A stretch of DNA of 64,000 nucleotides from Promicromonosporaceae bacterium. GTDB lineage: Bacteria > Actinomycetota > Actinomycetes > Actinomycetales > Cellulomonadaceae. Position 1 is the stretch's first letter, and each line of letters starts with the position of its first letter. Below are positions 33,424-41,980 of the stretch, one piece after another. Below the pieces are notes generated by a model, which was not told the origin of the DNA, searched no databases, and saw nothing but the letters and a program-made list of their open reading frames with translations. The stretch covers positions 1-64,000 of the forward strand of contig WRHK01000003.1 of the NCBI GenBank assembly GCA_009783295.1, given 5' to 3'. A program made the position numbers and the translations under genes.

Positions 33424-34533
33424 GTGCCCGAGCGGTCGACGATCTACGAGGTCGCGCGGCGCAGCGGCGTCTCGACGGCGACCGTCTCGCGGGTCATGGG
33501 CAACGGCACCGGCTTCTCGGAGGCGACCCGCGCGAAGGTGCTCGCGGCCGCCGCAGAGCTCGACTGGTTCCCCTCCGGGACGGCCCGCAGCCTCGCCAGC
33601 CGCCGCAACGGGATCGTGGGGCTGCTGTTCCCCGACTTCGGCAGCAGCGACGACGTCGACGTCGAGTCGCCGCTGTACGTCGACCAGGTGATCCGCGGCG
33701 CGGAGAGCGCCGCGACGGCCGACGGCGACGCCGTGCTCATCGCCGCGACGCGCGGCGCGTCGGGCCGGGCGCTCGCGCTGTCGGTGGCCAGCAAGTGCGA
33801 CGGGCTGGTCGTCGTGGCCCGCGCGCTGAGCGAGGCCGACATCGCGACGCTGGCGCAGCGCCTGCCCGTGGTGGTGCTCTCCGACCAGGTGGGGCGGCGC
33901 GCCCACGTCGACGCCGTCGGCGTGGACAACCGCAGCGGGGTGCGCGACCTGGTGCGCCACCTCACGGGCGTGCACGGCTACACCGACCTCGCGTTCGTGG
34001 GCGGCCCCGCGGACTCGCCCGACTCCATCGAGCGGTTCGCCGCGTACCGCGAGGGCCTCGCCGCGGCCGGCCTGCCCGCTCCGCGCCAGCCGGACGCCGA
34101 CGGCCGGTTCACCGAGGGCGGCGGCGCGCGCGCCGTCGAGGAGCTGCTCGACCACCGCACCGCCGCCGGCCACCCGGCGCCGCAGGCGATCGTGTGCGGC
34201 AACGACGAGATGGCCATCGGCGCCCTGGGCGTGCTGGCGCTGCGCCACGTCGCGGTGCCCGACCGCGTCGCCGTCACCGGGTTCGACGACCTCGCGATCG
34301 CGCGGCACGTGCGCCCCGCGCTCACCACGGTGGCGCAGCCGATCCGCGAGATCGGCGCTGAGGCGGTCCGCACCGTCATCGCGCGGCTCGCCGACGGCGA
34401 CGCGGAGCGCCGCTCGGTCGTACTGACCACGCGCCTCGTGCTGCGCGGGTCCTGCGGCTGCGCGTACGGCCACGCCCACGACGACGACCGCACGGGACAT
34501 CGGCAAGCACCTCAGGTCGGGAGCAGGGGATGA
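33424..34533 (+). CDS. LacI-family transcriptional regulator
   Basis: A 369-residue LacI-type repressor. The helix-turn-helix and hinge helix occupy about residues 5-60 (TIYEVARRSGVSTATVSRVM). The periplasmic-binding-like effector domain follows, with NDEMAIGALGVLALRH near residue 260 and GFDDLAIARHVRPALTTV near residue 285. GTG at 33424 is supported by GAGGAGG. A C-terminal tail of about 25 residues with Cys-Gly-Cys and His extends beyond the usual end. Its stop overlaps the GH39 start, so it is the first gene of the cluster and likely senses an imported oligosaccharide. Confidence 0.92.
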   Translation: MPERSTIYEVARRSGVSTATVSRVMGNGTGFSEATRAKVLAAAAELDWFPSGTARSLASRRNGIVGLLFPDFGSSDDVDVESPLYVDQVIRGAESAATADGDAVLIAATRGASGRALALSVASKCDGLVVVARALSEADIATLAQRLPVVVLSDQVGRRAHVDAVGVDNRSGVRDLVRHLTGVHGYTDLAFVGGPADSPDSIERFAAYREGLAAAGLPAPRQPDADGRFTEGGGARAVEELLDHRTAAGHPAPQAIVCGNDEMAIGALGVLALRHVAVPDRVAVTGFDDLAIARHVRPALTTVAQPIREIGAEAVRTVIARLADGDAERRSVVLTTRLVLRGSCGCAYGHAHDDDRTGHRQAPQVGSRG

Positions 34534-36398
34534 CCACCGAGAGCGACGCACGCGCCGACTGGGAGCGTCGGATCTACCGCCGCCTGACGGACACCGCGGG
34601 CGCGGACCCGAAGCTCGCGCTGCGGGCCCCCAGGGGCCTGCGCGCGACGCCCGGGACGGGGCACGTGCGGCTCGACTGGGCGCCGGTCGCGGGGGCTGCC
34701 GGCTACCTGGTCGAGCGCACGGGCCCGGACGGGGAGCCGGGCCTGGTGCAGCACGGCGGCGCCGACGTCCCGGCCGTGCCCGCACCGCCCTTCGCGGACA
34801 CCGGCATCGATCCGGGCGCCGCGTACTCGTACCGGGTCGCGGCCGTCGCCGGGGCGGAGGTGCCGGCGTGGAGCTGGTCGGAGCCCGTGCAGGCGGCCGT
34901 GCTGGACGCGGCCGGCGACATCACGCCCGTGGTGCGCGTGACGGTCGCGGCCGACCACCCCGTCGGCGACGTCACGCCCGTGTGGCGCATGGTCGGCTCC
35001 GAGCGCCTCACCCAGCTGCACACCCACGACGACGGCCACGGCAACGACGTCGGCGTCGAGTTCGCGGAGGCCCTGCGCACGGCCGTCGAGGACCTCGGCG
35101 TCACGCACGTGCGCGCCCACGCCGTGCTGCACGACGACAACCACGTGGTCACGCGGGCCGACGACGGCGCGCTGCGCTTCGACTTCGCGGTGGTCGACGC
35201 GCTCTACGACCAGGTGCTGGCGCTCGGCGTGCGGCCCGTGGTCGAGCTCTCGTTCATGCCGGCCGTGCTCGCGCGCGACCCGGCGCAGACGGTGTTCGCC
35301 TACCGCGCGATCATCTCGCCGCCCGCCGACTGGTCCGAGTGGTACGCCACGGTGCACGCGCTCGCCGCCCACCTGGTGGAGCGCTACGGCGTCGAGGAGG
35401 TCGCCGGCTGGGGCTTCGAGGTGTGGAACGAGCCCAACCTCGAGGTGTTCTGGACCGGCACGCGCGACGAGTACCTGCGGCTCTACGACGAGTCGGCCCG
35501 CGCGGTCAAGGACGTCGACGCGCGGCTGCTGGTCGGCGGCCCGTCGACGGCCGCGGGGGAGTGGGTCGAGACCCTCGCCGCGCACTGCCGCGACACGGGC
35601 GTGCCGCTCGACTTCGTCACCAGCCACACCTACGGCAACCTGCCGCTCGACGTGCGGCCCGCGCTGCACCGGCACGGGTTCGACGGCGTGCCGGTCTGGT
35701 GGACGGAGTGGGGCATCGGGTCCACGCACTTCGGCCCGATCCACGACGCCGCCGCCGGGGCCCCGTTCGTGCTGTCCGGTCTCCAGGCCGTCCAGGGCCG
35801 CATGGACCGGGTGGCGTACTGGGTGGTCAGCGACCACTTCGAGGAGCTGGGCCGCGGCCCGTCGCTCTTCCACGACGGGTTCGGGCTGCTGACCGTCGGC
35901 AACCTGCGCAAGCCCCGGTACTGGGCCGAGCACCTGGCCGCCCACCAGGGCACCCGTGCGCTCGCTACCCTGCTGGCCGGCGACGGCGCCGGCACCCTCG
36001 TGCGCGCCTGGGCCACCGGGCATCTCGACGGCACCACCGACATCCTGGTGTGGAACGGGACCATCAACGCGGCGCTCGTGGGAGGCGACCCGCAGCTCGA
36101 CCGGGCCGTTCGCGTCCGCATCGAGGGGCTCGACGTGCGCGGGCAGCGCGGCGAACGCCCGGTGTCGCTGGCGCTGGTCGACCAGCACCACTCGAACATC
36201 CTCGACGGGTACCCCGCCGACACCCCGTGGCCCGACCCCGACCTGTGGGACGCGCTGCGCGCCCGCGACCGGCTCCACACGGAGCCCCTCGAGCCCGTGC
36301 CCGACGGCACCGACGCCGTCGAGATCGAGCTCCACCTGCCGATGCCCGGCGTCGCCCGCATCCGGGTCGGCGCACCGGGCACACCACCCGCGGCCTGA
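34530..36398 (+). CDS. GH39-like glycosidase with N-terminal FN3-like domain
   Basis: A 622-residue intracellular glycosidase without a signal peptide. Residues 30-130 form a fibronectin-III-like domain, unusual before a GH39 barrel. The catalytic residues are Glu301 in FEVWNEPNLEVF (acid/base) and Glu393 in WWTEWGIGS (nucleophile), both standard for GH39 retaining beta-xylosidases and iduronidases. The C-terminal part is a beta-sandwich. GH39 enzymes cut beta-xylose or related residues from short oligosaccharides, which suits import of oligosaccharides by the next genes. The ATG overlaps the lacI stop codon. Confidence 0.88.
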   Translation: MTTESDARADWERRIYRRLTDTAGADPKLALRAPRGLRATPGTGHVRLDWAPVAGAAGYLVERTGPDGEPGLVQHGGADVPAVPAPPFADTGIDPGAAYSYRVAAVAGAEVPAWSWSEPVQAAVLDAAGDITPVVRVTVAADHPVGDVTPVWRMVGSERLTQLHTHDDGHGNDVGVEFAEALRTAVEDLGVTHVRAHAVLHDDNHVVTRADDGALRFDFAVVDALYDQVLALGVRPVVELSFMPAVLARDPAQTVFAYRAIISPPADWSEWYATVHALAAHLVERYGVEEVAGWGFEVWNEPNLEVFWTGTRDEYLRLYDESARAVKDVDARLLVGGPSTAAGEWVETLAAHCRDTGVPLDFVTSHTYGNLPLDVRPALHRHGFDGVPVWWTEWGIGSTHFGPIHDAAAGAPFVLSGLQAVQGRMDRVAYWVVSDHFEELGRGPSLFHDGFGLLTVGNLRKPRYWAEHLAAHQGTRALATLLAGDGAGTLVRAWATGHLDGTTDILVWNGTINAALVGGDPQLDRAVRVRIEGLDVRGQRGERPVSLALVDQHHSNILDGYPADTPWPDPDLWDALRARDRLHTEPLEPVPDGTDAVEIELHLPMPGVARIRVGAPGTPPAA

Positions 36399-36477
36399 TC
36401 CGCACGACGGCGTCCCGCCGTCGCCCGAACGGCCCGTCGCTGCGAGGCTCCCGGCCCCGCAGGCAAGGAGGTCGACG

Positions 36478-38151
36478 ATGAACCGCTCCTACCCCCGTCC
36501 CCGACGCCGGGTCGCCCTCGCCGGCGCCGTGGTCGCCGCCACCGCCCTGGCGGTGGCCGGTTGCACCGGCGGCGCCAGCAGCTCGACCTCGAGCAGCGGC
36601 GGCGGGTCGTCGGTGCTCACCATCCAGGGCGACGCCGGCGACCCGACCCTGACGGAGAACTTCAACCCGTTCGCGACGACGCAGCTCGGCGGGACGAGGC
36701 TGATGTACGAACCGCTGGAGATCCCCAGCTCCGTGGACGGCACCTACACGCCGTTCCTCGCCACGAGCCAGAAGTTCTCCGACCCCACCACGCTCGTGTA
36801 CACGCTGCGTGACGGCGTGAAGTGGAGCGACGGCCAGCCGTTCAGCGGCGACGACGTCGTCTTCACGTTCGACCTGCTGAAGAAGTTCCCGGCCCTGGAC
36901 ACCACCGGCGTGTGGACGCAGCTCGCGTCCGTGGCCGGCAGCGGCAACACCGTGACCATGACCTTCAAGCAGCCCAACGTGCCGTTCGCGGCGACGGTCT
37001 CGCAGGTGCCGATCGTGCCCAAGCACGCGTGGTCGTCGGTGGCCGACCCCACCAAGTACACGAACACGAAGCCGGTGGGCACCGGCCCGTTCACGCTCAA
37101 GTCCTTCGCCCCGACCGAGTACATCCTGGCGAAGAACACGAGCTACTGGCAGGCGGACAAGATCGTGCCGACGCAGGTGAACTACCCGGCGCAGTCCAGC
37201 AACCAGTCCACCAACCAGCTCGACGTGACCAGCGGCAAGTTCGACTGGTCGTACAACTTCCTGCCGAACGTGCAGCAGACGTACGTCGACCGCGACAAGC
37301 AGCACAACACGTTCTGGTTCCCGCCGGGCGGCACCATCGGGCTCTACCTCAACCTGACCAAGCCCGTGTACCAGGACGTCAACTTCCGCCAGGGCATCTC
37401 GCAGTCGCTCGACCGCGCGACCATCGCCAAGAAGGCCGTCAACGGGTACACCGACGCGGCGAGCCTGTCCGGCCTGATCCTGCCGAACCTGCAGAAGTGG
37501 CTCGACCCCAGCCTGGAGAACCAGGGCGTGGTCAAGCAGGACTCCAGCGCGGCGACGGCGTCGTTCGCGAAGGCGGGCTGGACCTTGCAGGGCGGCAAGC
37601 TCATGAAGGACGGCAAGCAGGCGACCATGTCGATCGTCATGCCGACCAACTTCTCCGACTGGGTCGCGGCGGCCACCGAGGTCAAGACGGAGCTGGGCAA
37701 GGCCGGGATCGACGTGACGCTCGACCTGCCGCAGTTCGCGCAGTACCAGCAGGAGATCGGCGCCGGCACGTTCGACGCCGCGATCGGCGGGTACGGCGGC
37801 TCCGGCAACCCCTACACGGACTTCAACAACGCGCTGAACAGCCAGTTCGCGACGGCCGTGAACACCCCGACGGTGAACAACTTCGAGCGGTTCAAGGACC
37901 CGGCAGTCGACCAGGCCCTGGCCACGCTGGCGAAGGCGACCGACATGTCGCAGCAGCAGCAGGCCACGTACGCGCTCGAGCAGGTCATGTTCACCAAGGT
38001 GCCGATCGTGCTCATGTACTACGGCGGGTCGTGGGGCCTGTTCTCCACGAAGAACTTCACGGGCTGGCCGTCCAAGGACGACCCGTACACGCTCCCGACG
38101 CCGTACAACAACGCCGTGCTCCTCGTGGTGACCCACCTGAAGAAGGCCTGA
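36478..38151 (+). CDS. ABC oligomer-binding lipoprotein (family 5)
   Basis: A 557-residue family 5 extracellular solute-binding protein. The signal carries a twin basic start (RPRRR) and a lipobox ending VAGC with Cys29 as lipid site, followed by a Ser/Gly linker. The family signature TLRDGVKWSDGQPFSGDDVVFTF-like segment lies near residue 110. In other actinobacteria and in Thermotoga, family 5 proteins bind oligosaccharides as well as peptides, and the LacI and GH39 neighbours favour a sugar here. An AAGGAGG ribosome site supports the ATG. It shares a base with the next gene's start. Confidence 0.9.
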   Translation: MNRSYPRPRRRVALAGAVVAATALAVAGCTGGASSSTSSSGGGSSVLTIQGDAGDPTLTENFNPFATTQLGGTRLMYEPLEIPSSVDGTYTPFLATSQKFSDPTTLVYTLRDGVKWSDGQPFSGDDVVFTFDLLKKFPALDTTGVWTQLASVAGSGNTVTMTFKQPNVPFAATVSQVPIVPKHAWSSVADPTKYTNTKPVGTGPFTLKSFAPTEYILAKNTSYWQADKIVPTQVNYPAQSSNQSTNQLDVTSGKFDWSYNFLPNVQQTYVDRDKQHNTFWFPPGGTIGLYLNLTKPVYQDVNFRQGISQSLDRATIAKKAVNGYTDAASLSGLILPNLQKWLDPSLENQGVVKQDSSAATASFAKAGWTLQGGKLMKDGKQATMSIVMPTNFSDWVAAATEVKTELGKAGIDVTLDLPQFAQYQQEIGAGTFDAAIGGYGGSGNPYTDFNNALNSQFATAVNTPTVNNFERFKDPAVDQALATLAKATDMSQQQQATYALEQVMFTKVPIVLMYYGGSWGLFSTKNFTGWPSKDDPYTLPTPYNNAVLLVVTHLKKA

Positions 38152-39152
38152 TGCGCTATCTCCTGACCCGCGTCGGGCTGTTCGTCCTCACGCTGTGGGC
38201 GGCGGTCACGCTCAACTTCGTGCTGCCGCGCCTGATGCCCGGCTCGCCGCTCGACGCCGCCCTGGCGCGGCTGGCGGCGAGCGGGCAGCAGGTCACCAAC
38301 GCACAGGTGCGGGCCATCGAGGCTCAGCTGGGCTCCCCGCACGGGAGCCTGCTGAGCCAGTACGGGCAGTACCTGTCCGACATCGTCCACCTGCGGTTCG
38401 GCACGTCGTTCACGGACCCGACCCAGTCGGTCGCCTCGGCGATCGGCCGGGCCCTGCCGTGGACGCTCGTGCTCGTGGGCGTCACCACGATCATCGCGTT
38501 CGTGCTCGGCACGCTGCTCGGTGCGTTCGCCGGGTGGCGCCGGGGCCGGCGCTCCGACGCCGTGATCACCACGACGGCCACGTTCTTCGGTGCCTTCCCG
38601 CCGTTCTGGTTCGGGCTGCTGCTGCTGTTCGGGCTCGCGTTCCGGCTGCAGTGGTTCCCCATCTCCGGCGGGTTCTCCGAGGGCGCGACGCCGAACCTGT
38701 CGTGGTCGTTCCTCGGCGACGCCGCCACGCACTCCGTGCTGCCCGGGCTGACGCTCGCCATCACCACGCTGTCCGGGTGGGTGTTCGGGATGCGCAACAC
38801 CATGATCAACACCCTGGGCGAGGACTACGTCGTGTTCGCGGAGGCCAACGGCCTGCGCGAGCGGACGGTCGCCCTCGGGTACGCGGCGCGCAACGCGCTG
38901 CTGCCCAACGTCACCGCGTTCGGGCTCTCGCTCGGCGCCGTGGTGGGCGGGTCGGTGCTGGTCGAGGGCGTGTTCGGCTACCCCGGCGTGGGGCAGCTGC
39001 TGTTCAAGGCCGTGACCAACCACGACTTCCCGCTCATGCAGGCGCTGTTCCTGGTCATCACGGTGAGCATGCTCGTGACGATCTTCATCGTCGACCTGCT
39101 CTACACGCGGCTCGACCCGCGCGTGCGCGCCGAGGGAGGTGACGCGTCGTGA
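38151..39152 (+). CDS. ABC transporter permease, DppB/OppB type
   Basis: A 333-residue membrane permease with about six helices. It begins with the standard YLLTRVGLFVLTLWAAVTLNF helix, and the EAA loop is at about residues 220-245 (YVVFAEANGLRERTVALGYA). A conserved ending FGYPGVGQLLFKAV follows. Its start shares one base with the previous stop (TGATG), and its stop overlaps the next start. With the DppC-type partner it forms the channel of the oligosaccharide or peptide importer. Confidence 0.93.
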   Translation: MRYLLTRVGLFVLTLWAAVTLNFVLPRLMPGSPLDAALARLAASGQQVTNAQVRAIEAQLGSPHGSLLSQYGQYLSDIVHLRFGTSFTDPTQSVASAIGRALPWTLVLVGVTTIIAFVLGTLLGAFAGWRRGRRSDAVITTTATFFGAFPPFWFGLLLLFGLAFRLQWFPISGGFSEGATPNLSWSFLGDAATHSVLPGLTLAITTLSGWVFGMRNTMINTLGEDYVVFAEANGLRERTVALGYAARNALLPNVTAFGLSLGAVVGGSVLVEGVFGYPGVGQLLFKAVTNHDFPLMQALFLVITVSMLVTIFIVDLLYTRLDPRVRAEGGDAS

Positions 39153-40105
39153 GCGTCCTGTCCGCGGGCTCGCTCGCCGAGCCCGGTGCCACCCCGGGCG
39201 CCGGCGAGCACGGCCCGGTCGTCGTCCGCGAGCACCCCGGGGTGCCCGGTCCGCTCGTGTTCCTGGGCCGTGCGGGCGCGACCATCTGGAGCAACGGCAA
39301 GGCCCGCGTGGGGGTGGTGATCCTCGGGTTCTTCGTGCTCATGGCGCTGCTGGCGCCGCTGGTCGCGCCGCACGACCCCGCGGCCACCGACTTCACTCCG
39401 TATCTGGGCCCGAGCGCCACCAACTGGTTCGGCACCACCGGAAACGGGCAGGACGTGTTCTCCCAGTTCCTCTACGGGGCGCGCGTCTCGCTGCTCGTGG
39501 GCCTGGCGGCGGGGTTCGGCGCGACGTTCGTCGCCGTCGTCCTCGGACTCGTCTCCGGCTACCGGCCCGGTGTGGTCGACGCCGTCATCGGGTTCGTCAC
39601 CAACCTGGCGCTGGTGCTGCCCGGCATCCCGCTGATGATCATCCTGGCCGCCTACATCCCGTCCCACTCGGTGTGGACGATCGTGCTGGTGGTGGCCCTG
39701 ACGGCCTGGGCCACGGGCGCGCGCGTGATCCGCTCCCAGGCGGCGACGCTGCGCACGCGCGACTTCGTGCGCTCCGCGCAGTTCTCCGGGGAGCGGCTGG
39801 GCCGCATCGTGTTCCGCGAGATCCTGCCGAACATGACGTCGCTCGTGGCGGCGAGCTTCTTCGCCGCGTCGACGGCGGCCGTCATGGCCGAGGCCAGCCT
39901 GGAGTTCCTGGGGCTGGGCAACCCGGCCACGATCTCCTGGGGCACGATCCTCTACCAGGCGCAGCAGCAGAACTCCCTGCTCACGGGCCAGTGGCTGATG
40001 ATCTTCGCGCCCGGCCTGGCCATCGCGCTGCTGGCGATGTCGTTCACGCTCATCAACTTCGGGGTGGACGCGCTGTCCAACCCCCGGCTGCGGGAGAAGG
40101 CATGA
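39149..40105 (+). CDS. ABC transporter permease, DppC/OppC type
   Basis: A 318-residue permease with a cytoplasmic N-terminal tail of about 45 residues and six helices. The EAA loop is RTRDFVRSAQFSGERLGRIV near residue 210, and the ending ASLEFLGLGNPATISWGTIL is typical of DppC proteins. The start is GTG at 39149, overlapping the previous stop (GTGA). It pairs with the preceding permease. Confidence 0.93.
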   Translation: MSVLSAGSLAEPGATPGAGEHGPVVVREHPGVPGPLVFLGRAGATIWSNGKARVGVVILGFFVLMALLAPLVAPHDPAATDFTPYLGPSATNWFGTTGNGQDVFSQFLYGARVSLLVGLAAGFGATFVAVVLGLVSGYRPGVVDAVIGFVTNLALVLPGIPLMIILAAYIPSHSVWTIVLVVALTAWATGARVIRSQAATLRTRDFVRSAQFSGERLGRIVFREILPNMTSLVAASFFAASTAAVMAEASLEFLGLGNPATISWGTILYQAQQQNSLLTGQWLMIFAPGLAIALLAMSFTLINFGVDALSNPRLREKA

Positions 40106-41142
40106 GCGCGCCTGTCGAGTCACCGCGGCAGGCACCCCCGCTGCTGACCGCCCGGGGCGTCGACGTCGTCTACGAGCCCGCGCGCGGCGTGCGGATCTGG
40201 TCCGTGCGCGGCGTCGACCTGGACCTGGCGCAGGGCGAGTTCGTGGGGCTGGTGGGGGAGTCGGGGTGCGGCAAGTCCACCCTCGGGTTCGCCCTCACAC
40301 GGCTGCTGCGCCCGCCGGCCCGGCTCGACGGCGGCTCGATCGAGTTCGACGGCACCGACATCGCCACCCTGACCGGGGAGGCGCTGCGCCGCCAGCGGCG
40401 CGGCGGGTTCGCCCTGGTGCTGCAGTCGGGCATGAACGCCCTCAACCCCGTCCGCACCGTCGAGCACCACGTGCGCGACGTGCTGCGAGCCCACGCCCGC
40501 CCCGGCGAGCGGTGGGACCGGCCGGCAGCTCGCGAGCGGGCGCGCGAGCTGCTGGCCATGGTCGAGCTCGACGCCGACGTGCTGGGCCGCTACCCGCACG
40601 AGCTGTCGGGCGGCATGCGCCAGCGCGTCTCGATCGCGCTGGCCCTCGCGCTCGAGCCGCGCCTGATCGTGTTCGACGAGCCCACCACCGCCCTCGACGT
40701 GCTGGTGCAGAAGGCCGTCATGGGCACCATCGCCCGGCTGCAGGCCGAGCGCGGGTTCACCGCGCTGCTCATCAGCCACGACCTGGGCACCGTGCTCGAG
40801 GCCACGCAGCGCACCCTGGTCATGTACGCCGGGCGCATCGTCGAGGACTCGCCGTCGGACGCCCTGCGCACCGGCAGCCACCACCCGTACACCGAGGCGC
40901 TGCTGGCCTGCTACGCCGACCCGCGTGCCGACGAGGTCACGCTGGGCGGCATCCCCGGGTCGCCGCCCGACCTGTCGCTCGACGACCCCGGCTGCCCGTT
41001 CGCGCCCCGCTGCGCGTACGTGCAGGACGTGTGCCGCGTCGTCGACCCGGAGCTCACGCCTCTGGGGCGCGGGCGCGCCGCGTGCCACGTGCGCGCGGCC
41101 GAGGCCGGCCTTCCCGTCCCGGAGGTGGAGCGTGTCCGCTGA
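40102..41142 (+). CDS. ABC transporter ATPase, DppD/OppD type
   Basis: A 346-residue ATPase. Walker A (GESGCGKST) lies near residue 50, the signature LSGGMRQRV near residue 170 and Walker B LIVFDEPTTALD near residue 190. The C-terminal extension with a Cys cluster (GCPFAPRCAYVQDVC, then ACHV) is the oligopeptide-transporter type, which often binds an iron-sulfur cluster. The ATG overlaps the permease stop. It drives import with the partner ATPase. Confidence 0.94.
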   Translation: MSAPVESPRQAPPLLTARGVDVVYEPARGVRIWSVRGVDLDLAQGEFVGLVGESGCGKSTLGFALTRLLRPPARLDGGSIEFDGTDIATLTGEALRRQRRGGFALVLQSGMNALNPVRTVEHHVRDVLRAHARPGERWDRPAARERARELLAMVELDADVLGRYPHELSGGMRQRVSIALALALEPRLIVFDEPTTALDVLVQKAVMGTIARLQAERGFTALLISHDLGTVLEATQRTLVMYAGRIVEDSPSDALRTGSHHPYTEALLACYADPRADEVTLGGIPGSPPDLSLDDPGCPFAPRCAYVQDVCRVVDPELTPLGRGRAACHVRAAEAGLPVPEVERVR

Positions 41143-41944
41143 GCCGCTGGTGGTCCAGGACGTCACCAAGGTGTTCACCTCGCGGCGCCGCGGCCGCGAC
41201 GGCCGCCGCCTGCGCGTGCACGCCGTCGACGGCGTCTCGTTCGAGATCGCGCCCGGCGCCGCCGTCGGGCTGGTCGGGGCGAGCGGCTCGGGCAAGTCCA
41301 CGATCGCGGCCATGGTCACGGGAGCGCTGCGCCCGACGTCGGGAAGCGTGCGGTTCGGCGGCGTCGACGTCACCGCGCTGCGCGGCAACGGCCTGCGCGG
41401 CTACCACCGCGACGTGCAGATGGTGTTCCAGGACCCGTACGGGGCCCTCAATCCGCTGCACACCGTCGGGTACACGCTCACGCGGCCGCTCGAGAACCTG
41501 CTGGGCCTGAGCGCCGCCGACGCCGCCGCCCGGGTCGACGAGCTGCTCGAGACCGTCGGCCTCACGCCGGCCCGGCAGTTCGCCCCCAAGCTGCCGCACC
41601 AGCTCTCCGGCGGGCAGCGGCAGCGGGTCGTCATCGCCCGCGCGCTCGCCTGCGAACCTGGCCTGATCGTCGCCGACGAGCCCGTGTCGATGCTCGACGT
41701 CTCGCTGCGCTCCGGGGTGCTGCGGCTGCTCGCACGCCTGCGCGAGGAGCACGGCCTGAGCCTGCTCTACATCACCCACGACCTGCTCTCGGCGCGCGTC
41801 GTCACCGACGAGATCCTCGTGCTCTCCGGCGGCAAGGTCGTCGAGCGCGGCGTCACCAAGGAGGTGCTCCAGCACCCCCGCGACCCGTACACCGAGCGCC
41901 TCCTCGACGCCGTGCCCAACCCGTACGCGGAGGCCGAGACGTAG
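41132..41944 (+). CDS. ABC transporter ATPase, DppF/OppF type
   Basis: A 270-residue ATPase starting at GTG 41132, preceded by GGAGG, and overlapping the previous gene by 11 bases. Walker A is GASGSGKST near residue 46, the signature LSGGQRQRV near residue 160, Walker B LIVADEPVSMLD near residue 178. Unlike the preceding ATPase it lacks the full C-terminal Cys extension. It completes a five-component importer with its own pair of ATPases, in contrast to the first sugar system in the window, which has none. Confidence 0.93.
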   Translation: MSAEPLVVQDVTKVFTSRRRGRDGRRLRVHAVDGVSFEIAPGAAVGLVGASGSGKSTIAAMVTGALRPTSGSVRFGGVDVTALRGNGLRGYHRDVQMVFQDPYGALNPLHTVGYTLTRPLENLLGLSAADAAARVDELLETVGLTPARQFAPKLPHQLSGGQRQRVVIARALACEPGLIVADEPVSMLDVSLRSGVLRLLARLREEHGLSLLYITHDLLSARVVTDEILVLSGGKVVERGVTKEVLQHPRDPYTERLLDAVPNPYAEAET

Positions 41945-41980
41945 CGCACCAGCACACACATCTAGCGAATGGGGAGCACG